Below the pieces are notes generated by a model. The model worked only from the letters and a program-made list of their open reading frames with translations, ran no database searches and had not been told where the DNA came from. DNA of 64,000 bases from a bacterium BMS3Bbin08 (GTDB lineage: Bacteria > Nitrospirota > Thermodesulfovibrionia > UBA6902 > BMS3Bbin08): the NCBI GenBank assembly GCA_002897775.1, contig BDTR01000029.1, positions 5,001 through 69,000 of the forward strand, written 5' to 3'. The translations under genes were made by a program, and so were the position numbers. Of the stretch, positions 8,349 through 16,469 are shown in pieces (positions within the stretch are counted from its first letter, which is position 1; every line of letters begins with the position of its first letter).

Positions 8349-9590
8349 ATGAGAAAAAGAAAGAATAAAAAAATAGTGGTCACGGGTTTAGGTGTGATCG
8401 CGCCTAACGGCATAGGGAAGGAACAGTTCTGGCAGGCCCTTAAAGAGGGGAGGTCAGGGATCAAGCCTATCAGCAGGTTTGATACAAGCGAATTTAAATG
8501 CAAGCTGGCAGGAGAGATCTACGGGTTTAAACCAACATATTTTTTAGGCTCAAAAGGTTTAAGAAGTTTAGACAGGACCGCGAGGCTTTTGTGTTCCGCA
8601 GCAAAACTGGCCATAGAGGATGGAGGCTTTGTCATTGATAATAAGAATACCGATGATATCGGTGTGTGTACAGGAACGACTCTTTCGTCGCTCTGGAATT
8701 TTGCTGAATTTGAAAAAGGCGCGATAGTGGACGGCCCACTTTTTACTGATGCCTCTCTTTTTCCGGGCACAGTAGTAAATGCCGCTTCAAGCCAGGTATC
8801 AATACGCTTTAATATCCAGGGATTTAATACAACAATTTCAACAGGATACAGCTCGAGCATAGACGCGTTAAAATATGCTATTGATTTTATACGGCTTGGG
8901 CGCGTAAAGGCTGTTCTTGTAGGCGGGGTTGAGAGCCTTTCACTGCCCAATTTTATCGGGTTTTATAACCTCGGGTTTTTTGCCGGAATAAACGGCGAAG
9001 AAGTATCATGCCCTTTTGACAAGAGAAGAAATGGAATTATTTTAAGCGAGGGAGCGGCTGTTGTTTTAATAGAAGATGAGGAGTATGCCAGACAGAGGAA
9101 CGCGAATATTTATGCTGAGGTAAATGGTGTTGGTAACTTTTTTGACGCTTTCAGGATGGGCAAATATGACCCTGAAGCAAGCGGTTTAAAAAACAGCATA
9201 AAAGAGGCTATCAGAAGTTCCGGATTGGGTGTTGATGACATAGACTATATAAGCGCTTCGGCTAATTCTGTTCCTGAACAGGACAGGCTTGAGACAAAGG
9301 TCATAAAGAGCGTGTTCGGCAGGTACGCGTATAACATTCCTGTGAGCGCGATTAAGTCAATGACAGGAGAGCCTTTCAGCGCGGCAGGCCTATTTCAGAT
9401 AGCCGGCGCTGTCGGCAGTATGTATAACAGTTTTATACCGCCGACAATTAATTTTCAAGAGAGAGATAAAGATTGTGATCTGGATTACGTCGCAAATAAG
9501 TCCAGAATAGCCAGAATAAGAAATGTTCTGATCAACAACTTTGGGCCGGGCGGAAGCAACGCGGCATTTATTCTATCAAAATGGAACTAA
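8349..9590 (+). CDS. Chain-length-factor-like (KS-beta) ketosynthase homologue lacking all catalytic residues
   Basis: 413 residues with the full thiolase-fold KAS architecture (VVTGLGVIAPNGIGKEQFW at the start, CPFDKRRNGIILSEGAAV, SNAAFIL at the end). The active site is lost. The nucleophile motif TACSS reads TGYSS (Cys to Tyr, residue 167). The first His motif reads ASANSVPEQD (His to Ser). The second reads SMTGEPFSAAG (His to Glu). This is what is seen in chain length factors, which pair with a true ketosynthase. The partner would be the active KS at 10295-11506. The usual Gln of actinobacterial CLFs is not present; Tyr takes its place. It is inside the operon and follows the ketoreductase by three bases. 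Confidence 0.88.
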   Translation: MRKRKNKKIVVTGLGVIAPNGIGKEQFWQALKEGRSGIKPISRFDTSEFKCKLAGEIYGFKPTYFLGSKGLRSLDRTARLLCSAAKLAIEDGGFVIDNKNTDDIGVCTGTTLSSLWNFAEFEKGAIVDGPLFTDASLFPGTVVNAASSQVSIRFNIQGFNTTISTGYSSSIDALKYAIDFIRLGRVKAVLVGGVESLSLPNFIGFYNLGFFAGINGEEVSCPFDKRRNGIILSEGAAVVLIEDEEYARQRNANIYAEVNGVGNFFDAFRMGKYDPEASGLKNSIKEAIRSSGLGVDDIDYISASANSVPEQDRLETKVIKSVFGRYAYNIPVSAIKSMTGEPFSAAGLFQIAGAVGSMYNSFIPPTINFQERDKDCDLDYVANKSRIARIRNVLINNFGPGGSNAAFILSKWN

Positions 9591-9602
9591 GGAGGATCGT
9601 GA

Positions 9603-9845
9603 ATGAGCGAAAATTTTGACGAAGAGCTGAAAAATCTGGTATCAGACATCATTGAGGTGCCTGTTGACAAACTGCTTCCTGAGGCAGAGTTTATAGAGGA
9701 CCTTCAGGTGGACTCATTAAAGGCAATTGAGATCGTGGCTGCGGTTGAGAAGAAGTACAGGGTTGTTATTCCAGAACCGGATATACCAAAACTCAAAAAT
9801 CTCGCGCAGATAATAGCGTATGTGAAAAACGTGAAGCAGGGATAG
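9603..9845 (+). CDS. Acyl carrier protein
   Basis: 80 residues, the usual ACP size. The phosphopantetheine attachment serine is in LQVDSLKAIEIVAAVEKKY (DSL motif, residue about 39). Helix-rich acidic composition. It carries the growing chain as a thioester during synthesis. A very good ribosome binding site (AAGGAGGA) stands seven bases before the ATG, which is the strongest in this operon and fits the need for excess carrier protein. It lies between the CLF and the dehydratase genes. It is too far from a fatty-acid operon to be the housekeeping AcpP. No phosphopantetheinyl transferase gene is in the window. Confidence 0.93.
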   Translation: MSENFDEELKNLVSDIIEVPVDKLLPEAEFIEDLQVDSLKAIEIVAAVEKKYRVVIPEPDIPKLKNLAQIIAYVKNVKQG

Positions 9846-9848
9846 CAG

Positions 9849-10298
9849 ATGCGTTTGGGAATAGAGCAGATCAGGTCCATATTACCTCAGCGGGAGCCGT
9901 TCCTGTTCATTGATGAGGTAATTGAGATCGACGGTACGAATAAAGTGGTAGCTGTCAGGGATATCAGAGGGGATGAAGATTTTTTTAAAGGGCACTTTCC
10001 CAATAGACCCATAATGCCGGGTGTTTTAATTATTGAGGCCCTGGCACAGACCGCCATAATCCTATACTCTGTATGTAAACTGGATATAGCCAGGACAAAT
10101 CCAGATTATTATCTTGGGCGCGTAAAGGCAGAGTTTCTTTCTCCTGTAGTTCCAGGAGACAGGCTTATTCTGGAGGCAAACAACGTAAAAATAACAGATG
10201 AGGCAGGGATAGCTGACGCGCAGGCGCGGGTTGGCGACAGGATAGTTGCCAAAGCAAGCCTGGTATTCGGGATAAAACCCCGTGAGATATCACAATGA
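9849..10298 (+). CDS. FabZ-like 3-hydroxyacyl-ACP dehydratase
   Basis: 149 residues of hot-dog fold. The catalytic His lies in GHFPNRPIMPGVL and the catalytic Glu in IIEALAQTA, as in FabZ; LPQREPFLFIDEV is the usual N-terminal motif. It would dehydrate beta-hydroxyacyl-ACP to the trans-2-enoyl form. With no enoyl reductase in the operon, the double bonds would be kept. The last residues (KPREIS) are encoded by a half copy of the CCCCGTGAGATA repeat. The stop codon overlaps the start of the ketosynthase gene (ATGA), suggesting translational coupling. Confidence 0.92.
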   Translation: MRLGIEQIRSILPQREPFLFIDEVIEIDGTNKVVAVRDIRGDEDFFKGHFPNRPIMPGVLIIEALAQTAIILYSVCKLDIARTNPDYYLGRVKAEFLSPVVPGDRLILEANNVKITDEAGIADAQARVGDRIVAKASLVFGIKPREISQ

Positions 10299-11506
10299 AA
10301 AACAGACGAGTAGTTGTAACAGGTCTGGGCGTTATTTCATCTGTTGGGATCGGCAAGGATGAGTTCTGGAAATCCATAACCAGCGGCAGATCAGGCATAA
10401 GTAAAGTCACTTCATTTGATACCACCGGCATGAGATGCCATAATGCCGCTGAGATAAAGAATTTTAACCCTGAGGATTTTATTCCCAAAAGAAAGATTCC
10501 ATTTTTGGGCCGCACCTCGCAATTGGCCATTTCTGCCGCGTCGCTTACTTTAAAAGACGCGGGATTAACCCCCAGGAAAATTACTAACAACCGGGTTGGT
10601 GTTTTTCTCGGCACCACAATGGGTGAAAAGCCCCTGGCAGAGTCTATAGATACATGGGTGAAGAAAGGTGTTGCCAGCATAAGCAAGACGAAAATATTAC
10701 AATCAACAGCCAATAATATCCCTGCCAATCTTGCAACACATTTTAAACTTAAGGGGCCGAATTATATGATCCCCACGGCATGCGCCGCGGGCAATTACGC
10801 GATAGGGTACGGGTTTGATTTTATAAAAAGAGGATATCTGGATCATGCTATTGTTGGAGGCGCTGACGCTTTTTCCGAACTCGCGTTTATCGGCTTTCAT
10901 CGTATTTACGCGATGGCTCCTGAAAAGTGCCAGCCGTTTGACAAGAACAGAAAAGGCATGATGGTTGGTGAGGGGGCAGGAATTCTCCTTCTTGAATCGC
11001 TTGAGTCGGCCATGGAAAGGGGAGCGCCTATCTACGCGGAAATAGCAGGCTACGGTTTGAGCTGCGATGCTTTTCATATTACCACTCCCAAGCTGGAGGG
11101 TATACAAAAGGCTATTTTAAAGGCATTAAAGGACGCTGAGATCGAAAAAGGAGATGTTGATTATATATGCGCTCACGGAACAGGCACTCAGGGCAATGAT
11201 AAGACAGAGTGCGCGGCAATCAAAAAAGTTTTTAATGGTGTCCATAAGACAGTGTCTGTCAGCTCTATTAAATCAATGCTCGGCCATCCTATGGGCGCCG
11301 CGTCAGCCATTGAGGCACTGACCTGCTGTCTTGTAGTCAAAGAAAATATCATACCTCCGACTATCAATTTTGAAACAGCAGACCCGCAATGCGACATAGA
11401 CTGTGTTCCAAATGAGGCAAAAAAGAAGAGAGTGAATATCGCATTAAATAACGGATTCGCCTTTGGCGGCAATAATTCATGTTTAGTGGTTAAGAAGTTT
11501 TCGTGA
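10295..11506 (+). CDS. Active beta-ketoacyl synthase (KS-alpha) of the type II PKS operon
   Basis: 403 residues of the FabF/KS family, with the intact triad: Cys163 in PTACAAGNYAIG, His294 in YICAHGTGTQGND and His331 in SIKSMLGHPMGAAS (Lys in the same motif). It condenses malonyl-ACP with the growing chain. It overlaps the dehydratase gene by four bases. With the inactive homologue at 8349-9590 it would form a KS/CLF heterodimer. The last ~20 codons are repeated almost exactly at 13819-13878, before the SDR gene, showing that the operon once continued directly into a reductase. Confidence 0.93.
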   Translation: MKNRRVVVTGLGVISSVGIGKDEFWKSITSGRSGISKVTSFDTTGMRCHNAAEIKNFNPEDFIPKRKIPFLGRTSQLAISAASLTLKDAGLTPRKITNNRVGVFLGTTMGEKPLAESIDTWVKKGVASISKTKILQSTANNIPANLATHFKLKGPNYMIPTACAAGNYAIGYGFDFIKRGYLDHAIVGGADAFSELAFIGFHRIYAMAPEKCQPFDKNRKGMMVGEGAGILLLESLESAMERGAPIYAEIAGYGLSCDAFHITTPKLEGIQKAILKALKDAEIEKGDVDYICAHGTGTQGNDKTECAAIKKVFNGVHKTVSVSSIKSMLGHPMGAASAIEALTCCLVVKENIIPPTINFETADPQCDIDCVPNEAKKKRVNIALNNGFAFGGNNSCLVVKKFS

Positions 11507-11558
11507 ACCAGTATGTCCGCGTTATTTGAAGCATAGTAGTATTGCGCGATGAACCATG

Positions 11559-11622
11559 CAAGACATATTTGCAATTTAAATGCAAATATGTCTTGACAGG
11601 AGTATGTCAGAGCCAATATAAT
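11559..11622 (+). promoter_or_regulatory. Consensus promoter with overlapping 15-bp operator-like palindrome
   Basis: TTGACA (11593-11598) and TATAAT (11617-11622) are both perfect, with 18 bases between. The -35 box overlaps the right arm of a perfect inverted repeat, CAAGACATATTTGCA (11559-11573) and its complement (11581-11595), with a seven-base loop. The downstream ATG at 11629 lies seven bases after the -10 box, at the expected transcription start, and no ribosome binding site is present. A leaderless message repressible at the palindrome is inferred. Confidence 0.7.
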
Positions 11623-11628
11623 TGATAT

Positions 11629-12852
11629 ATGAAAAAAGAGATCTATGTGCACAGGGAAATAGAAGGCCCTCTCAAAGCCCTGATCAGGCAATTTCCCGCG
11701 GTTGCCTTAACAGGCCCGCGTCAATCCGGCAAATCCACTCTGCTGAAAAAAATATTTGGAAAAACCCATAGATATATTTCTTTTGATGAACCTCTCACAC
11801 GGCAAAGGGCAGTGTCCGACCCTGAGCTCTTTCTGGATAATATTGAGGAGCCCGTGATATTTGATGAGATACAATATGCCCCAGAGCTATTATCTCATCT
11901 GAAGATCTTAATTGATAATGATCGAAATAAGCGGGGCCGCTTTATACTTACCGGGTCACAGCAGTTTAATTTAATGAAAAATTTAAGTGACACTTTAGCC
12001 GGCCGCATAGGGCTTTTAACATTACTGCCTTTCAGCAAACAGGAAAAAAATCGCATCCCTTCCATGAAAAAGAAATTAAAAAATACCCAGAAATTCTTTA
12101 CAGACGCCTGTCTTAGAAGTTCTTTTCCAGAAGTCAGCGTTCATCCGGGAATGGATTTTGAAGCCTGGTGCGGCAGCTATATTCAGACATATCTGGAAAG
12201 GGACATACGCACTACATATAATATAGGAAGCTTGAGGGAATTCCAGAAATTCATGCAATTGCTGGCTGCCCGCTGTTCACAGTTTCTGAACCTTAATAGT
12301 CTATCAGGTGAACTGGGCGTTGCGGTAAATACTATAAAGAAATGGATCTCTGTTTTAGAAGCGGGCCAGCTTATATACTTACTTAATCCCTATTACAGAA
12401 ATCTGGGCAAACGCATAATAAAACGGCCCAAGGTTTACTTTCTCGATTCCGCGTTAGTATGTTATTTAACAGGCATAAGAGATGTAAGGCATTTGTTGAA
12501 CGGGCCGATGGCTGGAGCGCTTTTTGAAAATTATATAATTCAGGAAACGATCAAATCTTATTTTAACAAAGGCAAAAGGCCGAATATGTATTACCTCCGC
12601 ACACATAATGATGTGGAAATAGACCTGATCATAGAGAAAAGTATGCGAATCTATCCATTCGAAATTAAGCTTTCCAAATCACCTAACATTAATATGGTCA
12701 AACCAATGGACAGGTTTAAGAAGATATTTTCAAAACTGGAAATTATGACAGGCGGGTTAATCTGTCTTTGTGATAGTGATGTTTTTTTAACAAAGGACAT
12801 TAAGGCCCAATCATTCAACAGTTACCTGAAATGGCTGAATTCGGGCATATAA
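11629..12852 (+). CDS. AAA-family ATPase with DUF4143-type C-terminal domain
   Basis: 407 residues. The Walker A motif is in LTGPRQSGKSTLLKK, Walker B in EPVIFDEIQYAPEL, and the sensor-like RFILTGSQQFNLM follows; this is the AAA_14 type. The C-terminal domain carries EIDLIIEKSMRIYPFEIK, the D...ExK arrangement of the PD-(D/E)XK-like DUF4143 fold. Genes of this family are common, mobile and scattered in genomes, with no settled function. It lies on an insertion between the polyketide genes and their former neighbours and has its own consensus promoter, so it is probably not part of the polyketide pathway. Confidence 0.85.
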   Translation: MKKEIYVHREIEGPLKALIRQFPAVALTGPRQSGKSTLLKKIFGKTHRYISFDEPLTRQRAVSDPELFLDNIEEPVIFDEIQYAPELLSHLKILIDNDRNKRGRFILTGSQQFNLMKNLSDTLAGRIGLLTLLPFSKQEKNRIPSMKKKLKNTQKFFTDACLRSSFPEVSVHPGMDFEAWCGSYIQTYLERDIRTTYNIGSLREFQKFMQLLAARCSQFLNLNSLSGELGVAVNTIKKWISVLEAGQLIYLLNPYYRNLGKRIIKRPKVYFLDSALVCYLTGIRDVRHLLNGPMAGALFENYIIQETIKSYFNKGKRPNMYYLRTHNDVEIDLIIEKSMRIYPFEIKLSKSPNINMVKPMDRFKKIFSKLEIMTGGLICLCDSDVFLTKDIKAQSFNSYLKWLNSGI

Positions 12853-12893
12853 AAAAGGATAGGAGCCGAGAAATTAATATAACTTAGATAGTT

Positions 12894-13022
12894 ATGAATA
12901 AACCTAAAACAGTATTAATAACCGGGGTAACAGGACTGGTAGGTTCCTATTTGCTAAAGATCCTGTTGGCAAACGGCTATAAAGCTTATGCGTTAACAAG
13001 AAATAAAGATAATAAAAGTGCA
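12894..13022 (+). pseudogene. 5' fragment of a thioester-reductase-like SDR gene
   Basis: The first 43 codons encode a Rossmann start (VLITGVTGLVGSYLLKILLA) clearly homologous to the first residues of the complete gene at 13887-14993, including the shared NKDNKSA/SNDNKSA segment. After that the similarity ends and the frame runs on into the region before the MNT gene. The DNA has diverged well away from the intact copy, so this is an old paralogue, not a recent duplication. With the ketosynthase fragment at 13777 it indicates a former tandem KS-SDR unit. Confidence 0.75.
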
Positions 13023-13080
13023 GGAGGTAGAGGAGGGGGTTTTCAAGTAACTTTTATTAAAAGAAGGAAGGGAAGTAGAC

Positions 13081-13389
13081 ATGCTTGACAGGCAGAATTT
13101 AAATCCTTTTATTAAAAAGCTTAAAGAAGTCTTTTTAAATTTTCTTAAAGACGAGGACGTGAAGATTCTGTTGTTTGGTTCAAGGGCAAGGAGAGATTTT
13201 GTAAACACCTCGGATGTTGATGTTGGCATAATCATAGGGAAAAAGTTTGACAGAAAAAAATTGATTTTGCTGCGTGAATATATAGAGGAGCTTAATATTC
13301 CATATAAGGTTGAAATTATAGACTTCTCTACTGTGTCGGAGGAATTTAAACAAATGGCTATAAAGGAGTCAGTAATATGGAAAGATTAG
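13081..13389 (+). CDS. mntA: MNT-type nucleotidyltransferase, antitoxin of a HEPN/MNT pair
   Basis: 102 residues. The minimal nucleotidyltransferase signature is seen as LLFGSRARRDFVNTSDVDVG (GS motif and DVD metal ligands). In HEPN/MNT modules the MNT protein AMPylates and neutralises the HEPN RNase. It overlaps the following HEPN gene by 13 bases and has a GGAAG ribosome binding site. It lies inside the insertion that split the polyketide region. Confidence 0.85.
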   Translation: MLDRQNLNPFIKKLKEVFLNFLKDEDVKILLFGSRARRDFVNTSDVDVGIIIGKKFDRKKLILLREYIEELNIPYKVEIIDFSTVSEEFKQMAIKESVIWKD

Positions 13390-13760
13390 AAATCAGATAT
13401 GAAGATGCTAAAAGGGCTATTGGGACATTAAGGGAAATACTTCAACAACCCTTTTCCATTATCGTAAGGGATGCGGCAATACAGAGGTTTGAATATACAT
13501 TTGAGGCATTTTGGAAATTTATCAGAGAGTATTTAAGAATAAAAGAAGGAATAATCTGCAATGCCCCGAAATCTTGTTTTAGAGAAGTATTTACTATAGC
13601 TGTGATAAAAGAGGATGAGACTGTTAAACTCCTTGAAATGACTGATGACAGGAACATGACTTCACATACTTATAAAGAAAAAGTTGCTCAGATTATATAT
13701 GGAAAGTTAAAAGACTATAGCAATTTGATGGAAGATGCAATAGGACGTTTTAAGGTTTAA
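13377..13760 (+). CDS. hepT: HEPN-domain protein, toxin of a HEPN/MNT pair
   Basis: 127 residues, all-helical. The family is the nucleotidyltransferase substrate-binding / HI0074-like group. The RX4-6H RNase motif is visible as RNMTSH near residue 92, so the protein is probably a functional ribonuclease rather than a degenerate HEPN. It overlaps its MNT partner and is co-transcribed with it. Such pairs are found on mobile DNA, which fits the broken gene copies on both sides. Confidence 0.85.
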   Translation: MERLEIRYEDAKRAIGTLREILQQPFSIIVRDAAIQRFEYTFEAFWKFIREYLRIKEGIICNAPKSCFREVFTIAVIKEDETVKLLEMTDDRNMTSHTYKEKVAQIIYGKLKDYSNLMEDAIGRFKV

Positions 13761-13776
13761 TCGGTATAAAAGGATC

Positions 13777-13890
13777 ATGAATAATTTTTATGCTAACAAA
13801 AAAGTAAATCCCAAAGGTTTAAATAACGGCTTTGCCTTTGGCGGCAATAATTCATGTTTGGTGGTTAAGAAGTTTTCGGAACTGGAATGA
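13777..13890 (+). pseudogene. 3' remnant of a ketosynthase gene, still joined to the SDR gene
   Basis: A short frame of 37 codons encodes the C-terminal tail of a KAS protein (LNNGFAFGGNNSCLVVKKFS), almost the same as the last residues of the intact ketosynthase ending at 11506, plus three extra residues. At DNA level about 57 bases match with only a few differences. Its TGA overlaps the ATG of the SDR gene (ATGA). It has a short AAAGGA ribosome binding site, so it could still be translated as a leader that couples to the SDR gene. Confidence 0.8.
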
Positions 13891-14993
13891 GTAAACAAAC
13901 GACAATATTTATAACCGGCGCTACAGGTTTGATCGGGTCTTATTTGTTGAAGATGTTACTGGCAAACGGGGATAAAGTATATGCATTGGCAAGGTCTAAT
14001 GATAACAAGTCTGCGCGACAGAGAGTAACAGATACTGTAGATTTCTGGGACAAAAAAATAACACCTAAACATGCAAACAATTTAATTGTCCTGGAAGGAG
14101 ATATAACACAGGATGATTTGGGGTTGGGTAAGCGTGACAAAGAAACACTGATTAATAACGCCGAAGAAATTTTTCACTGTGCCGCTGTTACGCAGTTTAA
14201 CTGGACAATAGATGATATCAGAAAGCAAAACGTTACCGGGACACAAAATATACTTGAATTAGCTGTCGAATGTCAGATGAATGGCAATTTCAGAAAGGTG
14301 AACCATTTAAGCACTGCTTATATATGTGGTGATTATAAGGGAGTATTTAGAGAAGATGATCTTGATGTGGGGCAGGGCTTTCAGACAACATATGTACAAA
14401 GTAAGTTTGAAGCAGAGAAGCTGGTTTTAGAATATAGAAACAAAGGTTTATGGATTGATATATACAGACCTCCCATGGTAGTTGGAGAATCCGCGACCGG
14501 GAAGACATTCACTTTTCAGCAGAGTGTTTATCAATTGTTTCATATTTGGAATCTGGGGATATTCGATCATTTCCCGGGAAAAGGATTATTAGTAAATATA
14601 ATATTTGTGGATGAGCTATGCAATGCTATATTCAGAATCGCTTCTCTAAGTTCGTCTGAGAATAAAAATTATCATCCGTTTAGTTCCGAAGCAGTACCGT
14701 TGGAATTAATTTTAGATATGTCAAATAAATTTCTGGAATTTAGAAAACCTGAGCTGATTTCACGAGAAAATTTTCTGAAAAATAATCCAACGCCAGCGCA
14801 GAAAATGCTTTTGCAGAACAATATCCTTTTATTTAATGATTATGTGAGATTAGATTCGAAGACTACGGAAAAAGTATTAGAACAATATGGATTTGAATTT
14901 TCTAAAATGAACAAAGATTACTTATTAAAAGTATTAGAATATTGTACAGAAGCTGGTTTTTTAAAAAAACATCATGAAAAAGTTCCTCATTAA
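13887..14993 (+). CDS. Thioester-reductase-like SDR (NAD-binding-4 / male-sterility type)
   Basis: 368 residues, extended SDR. Cofactor motif FITGATGLIGSYLL; the active-site region is LSTAYICG and YVQSKFEAEKL (YxxxK). The family reduces acyl thioesters to aldehydes or alcohols, as in the release domains of carboxylic acid reductases and some polyketide or peptide synthases. Its former place directly behind a ketosynthase, shown by the ATGA overlap with a ketosynthase remnant, suggests that it releases the chain made by the polyketide enzymes. It overlaps the desaturase gene by 20 bases. The region is visibly more AT-rich than the ketosynthase operon. Confidence 0.8.
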   Translation: MSKQTTIFITGATGLIGSYLLKMLLANGDKVYALARSNDNKSARQRVTDTVDFWDKKITPKHANNLIVLEGDITQDDLGLGKRDKETLINNAEEIFHCAAVTQFNWTIDDIRKQNVTGTQNILELAVECQMNGNFRKVNHLSTAYICGDYKGVFREDDLDVGQGFQTTYVQSKFEAEKLVLEYRNKGLWIDIYRPPMVVGESATGKTFTFQQSVYQLFHIWNLGIFDHFPGKGLLVNIIFVDELCNAIFRIASLSSSENKNYHPFSSEAVPLELILDMSNKFLEFRKPELISRENFLKNNPTPAQKMLLQNNILLFNDYVRLDSKTTEKVLEQYGFEFSKMNKDYLLKVLEYCTEAGFLKKHHEKVPH

Positions 14994-16464
14994 TAAAAAA
15001 GTTAAAGCTAAGGGTTATAAGAATAATGAATATGACGCAGTCATTATTGGCGCAGGCATTGGCGGACTTACATGCGGGTGTTATTTAGCAAAAGCCGGTC
15101 TGAAGGTTTTAATTGTGGAACAGCACCATAAAGCAGGCGGATATTGCACATCCTTTAAAAGGAAAGGTTTTACTTTTGATGCGACGACGCATTATTTAGG
15201 AAGTTTCAGGGAAAATGGGCCTTTAAGAAAAGTCTATGATGAATTAGAGCTAGAAAATAAAGTAAATATCATCAGATTTGATCCTTCCAACGTTATTATA
15301 TCTACTGATCATAAAATTCATATATGGACGAACCTGGATGCTACAATTTTCGAGTTTCAGGAGAATTTTAAACATGAGGCTGAAAATATCGAAAAATTTT
15401 TTAAATTCATTTGTAACTCTGAATTTGCAGCTTTATACATTAAATTGAAAAACAAAACGTTTAAAGATCTTTTAGATGAGTATTTTAAAGACGAACAACT
15501 AAAAGGTGTATTGGGAGTTTTTTTGGGCAATATTAGCTTGCCCTCATCAAGAGCGTCTGCATTGGCGAGTGTAGTTCTCTATAAGGAATTTGTATTAGAT
15601 GGAGGATATTATCCGAAGGGCGGAATGCAGACATTCTCTGATGCTTTTGTTGAAAGGTTTAAGGAGTTGGGGGGGGAGATCATGTTCAGGAAAAAGGCGG
15701 AAAAAATCATGGTCGAAAATCATAGTGTAAAAGGTATTGTTATTGACAATGATAATTTTATACCTTCTAAAATAGTCATTTCTAACTGTGATGTTTCAAA
15801 TACATTCTTTCAACTTATTGGTAAAGAGCATCTGCCCGCAAATTTTACAAGGAAAATTAATAATCTTGAGATTTCACCTTCTAATTTTATAGTATATTTA
15901 GGTTTAAATAAAAATTATTCAAATATCTTGGAAAATCGTTGTAGTTGGTGGTGCTCTTTTAATAATAGTTATGATTTGAAAAAGCTTGTTTCAGATCTGG
16001 ATAGAAAAGATAAACCCTATTCAGATGATTTTATTTTTTGCGCATTTCCTTCCTCACATGATTTGTCACTGGCACCACCTGATAATGAGATCGTTATTTT
16101 GATTATCCCTGCAAAAATGACAGATAATAGTTTCTGGAAGGACAGCAGAAATTATTTAGCAGACAATCTTATTAAAAAAGTAGAAAATTTTATACCTAAT
16201 TTATCACGTTCTATAGTGGCCAAAGATACAGCATCTCCATTGACCTTAAGCAGGTACACTTCAAATAAGAAGGGAGCTTCTTATGGCTGGGCATCTACAG
16301 TATCACAAATAGATAGAAACACAATGCCACTAACAACATTTATTGAAGGTCTTTACTTGTCTGGACACTGGACAACACAGGGTACAGGGCAGGGCGGAGT
16401 ATCATCTGTTGCCTATTGCGGAAGAAATGTTGCTAAACAAATTATTAAGAGTTTTAAACCTTAA
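14974..16464 (+). CDS. CrtI-like FAD-dependent desaturase / isomerase
   Basis: 496 residues of the phytoene-desaturase-related amine oxidase superfamily. The dinucleotide-binding motif is VIIGAGIGGLTCGCYLAKAG, followed by VEQHHKAGGYCTSF. The C-terminal FAD motif is LYLSGHWTTQGTGQGGV. Members introduce or isomerise double bonds in carotenoids; others act on different long lipids. No phytoene synthase or other carotenoid gene is in the window, so the substrate may be the polyene made by the neighbouring type II PKS. The first ~20 codons overlap the SDR gene. The histidine kinase gene starts five bases after its stop. Confidence 0.88.
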   Translation: MKKFLINKKVKAKGYKNNEYDAVIIGAGIGGLTCGCYLAKAGLKVLIVEQHHKAGGYCTSFKRKGFTFDATTHYLGSFRENGPLRKVYDELELENKVNIIRFDPSNVIISTDHKIHIWTNLDATIFEFQENFKHEAENIEKFFKFICNSEFAALYIKLKNKTFKDLLDEYFKDEQLKGVLGVFLGNISLPSSRASALASVVLYKEFVLDGGYYPKGGMQTFSDAFVERFKELGGEIMFRKKAEKIMVENHSVKGIVIDNDNFIPSKIVISNCDVSNTFFQLIGKEHLPANFTRKINNLEISPSNFIVYLGLNKNYSNILENRCSWWCSFNNSYDLKKLVSDLDRKDKPYSDDFIFCAFPSSHDLSLAPPDNEIVILIIPAKMTDNSFWKDSRNYLADNLIKKVENFIPNLSRSIVAKDTASPLTLSRYTSNKKGASYGWASTVSQIDRNTMPLTTFIEGLYLSGHWTTQGTGQGGVSSVAYCGRNVAKQIIKSFKP

Positions 16465-16469
16465 GGAAA

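Noticed and set aside
7599-11506. Housekeeping fatty acid synthesis operon
   Set aside because: The presence of a catalytically dead ketosynthase partner and absence of fabD, fabH, plsX and an enoyl reductase argue for a dedicated polyketide-type system.
14974-16464. Carotenoid biosynthesis cluster
   Set aside because: Only a CrtI-like gene is present; no phytoene synthase, prenyl transferase or cyclase is found in the window.
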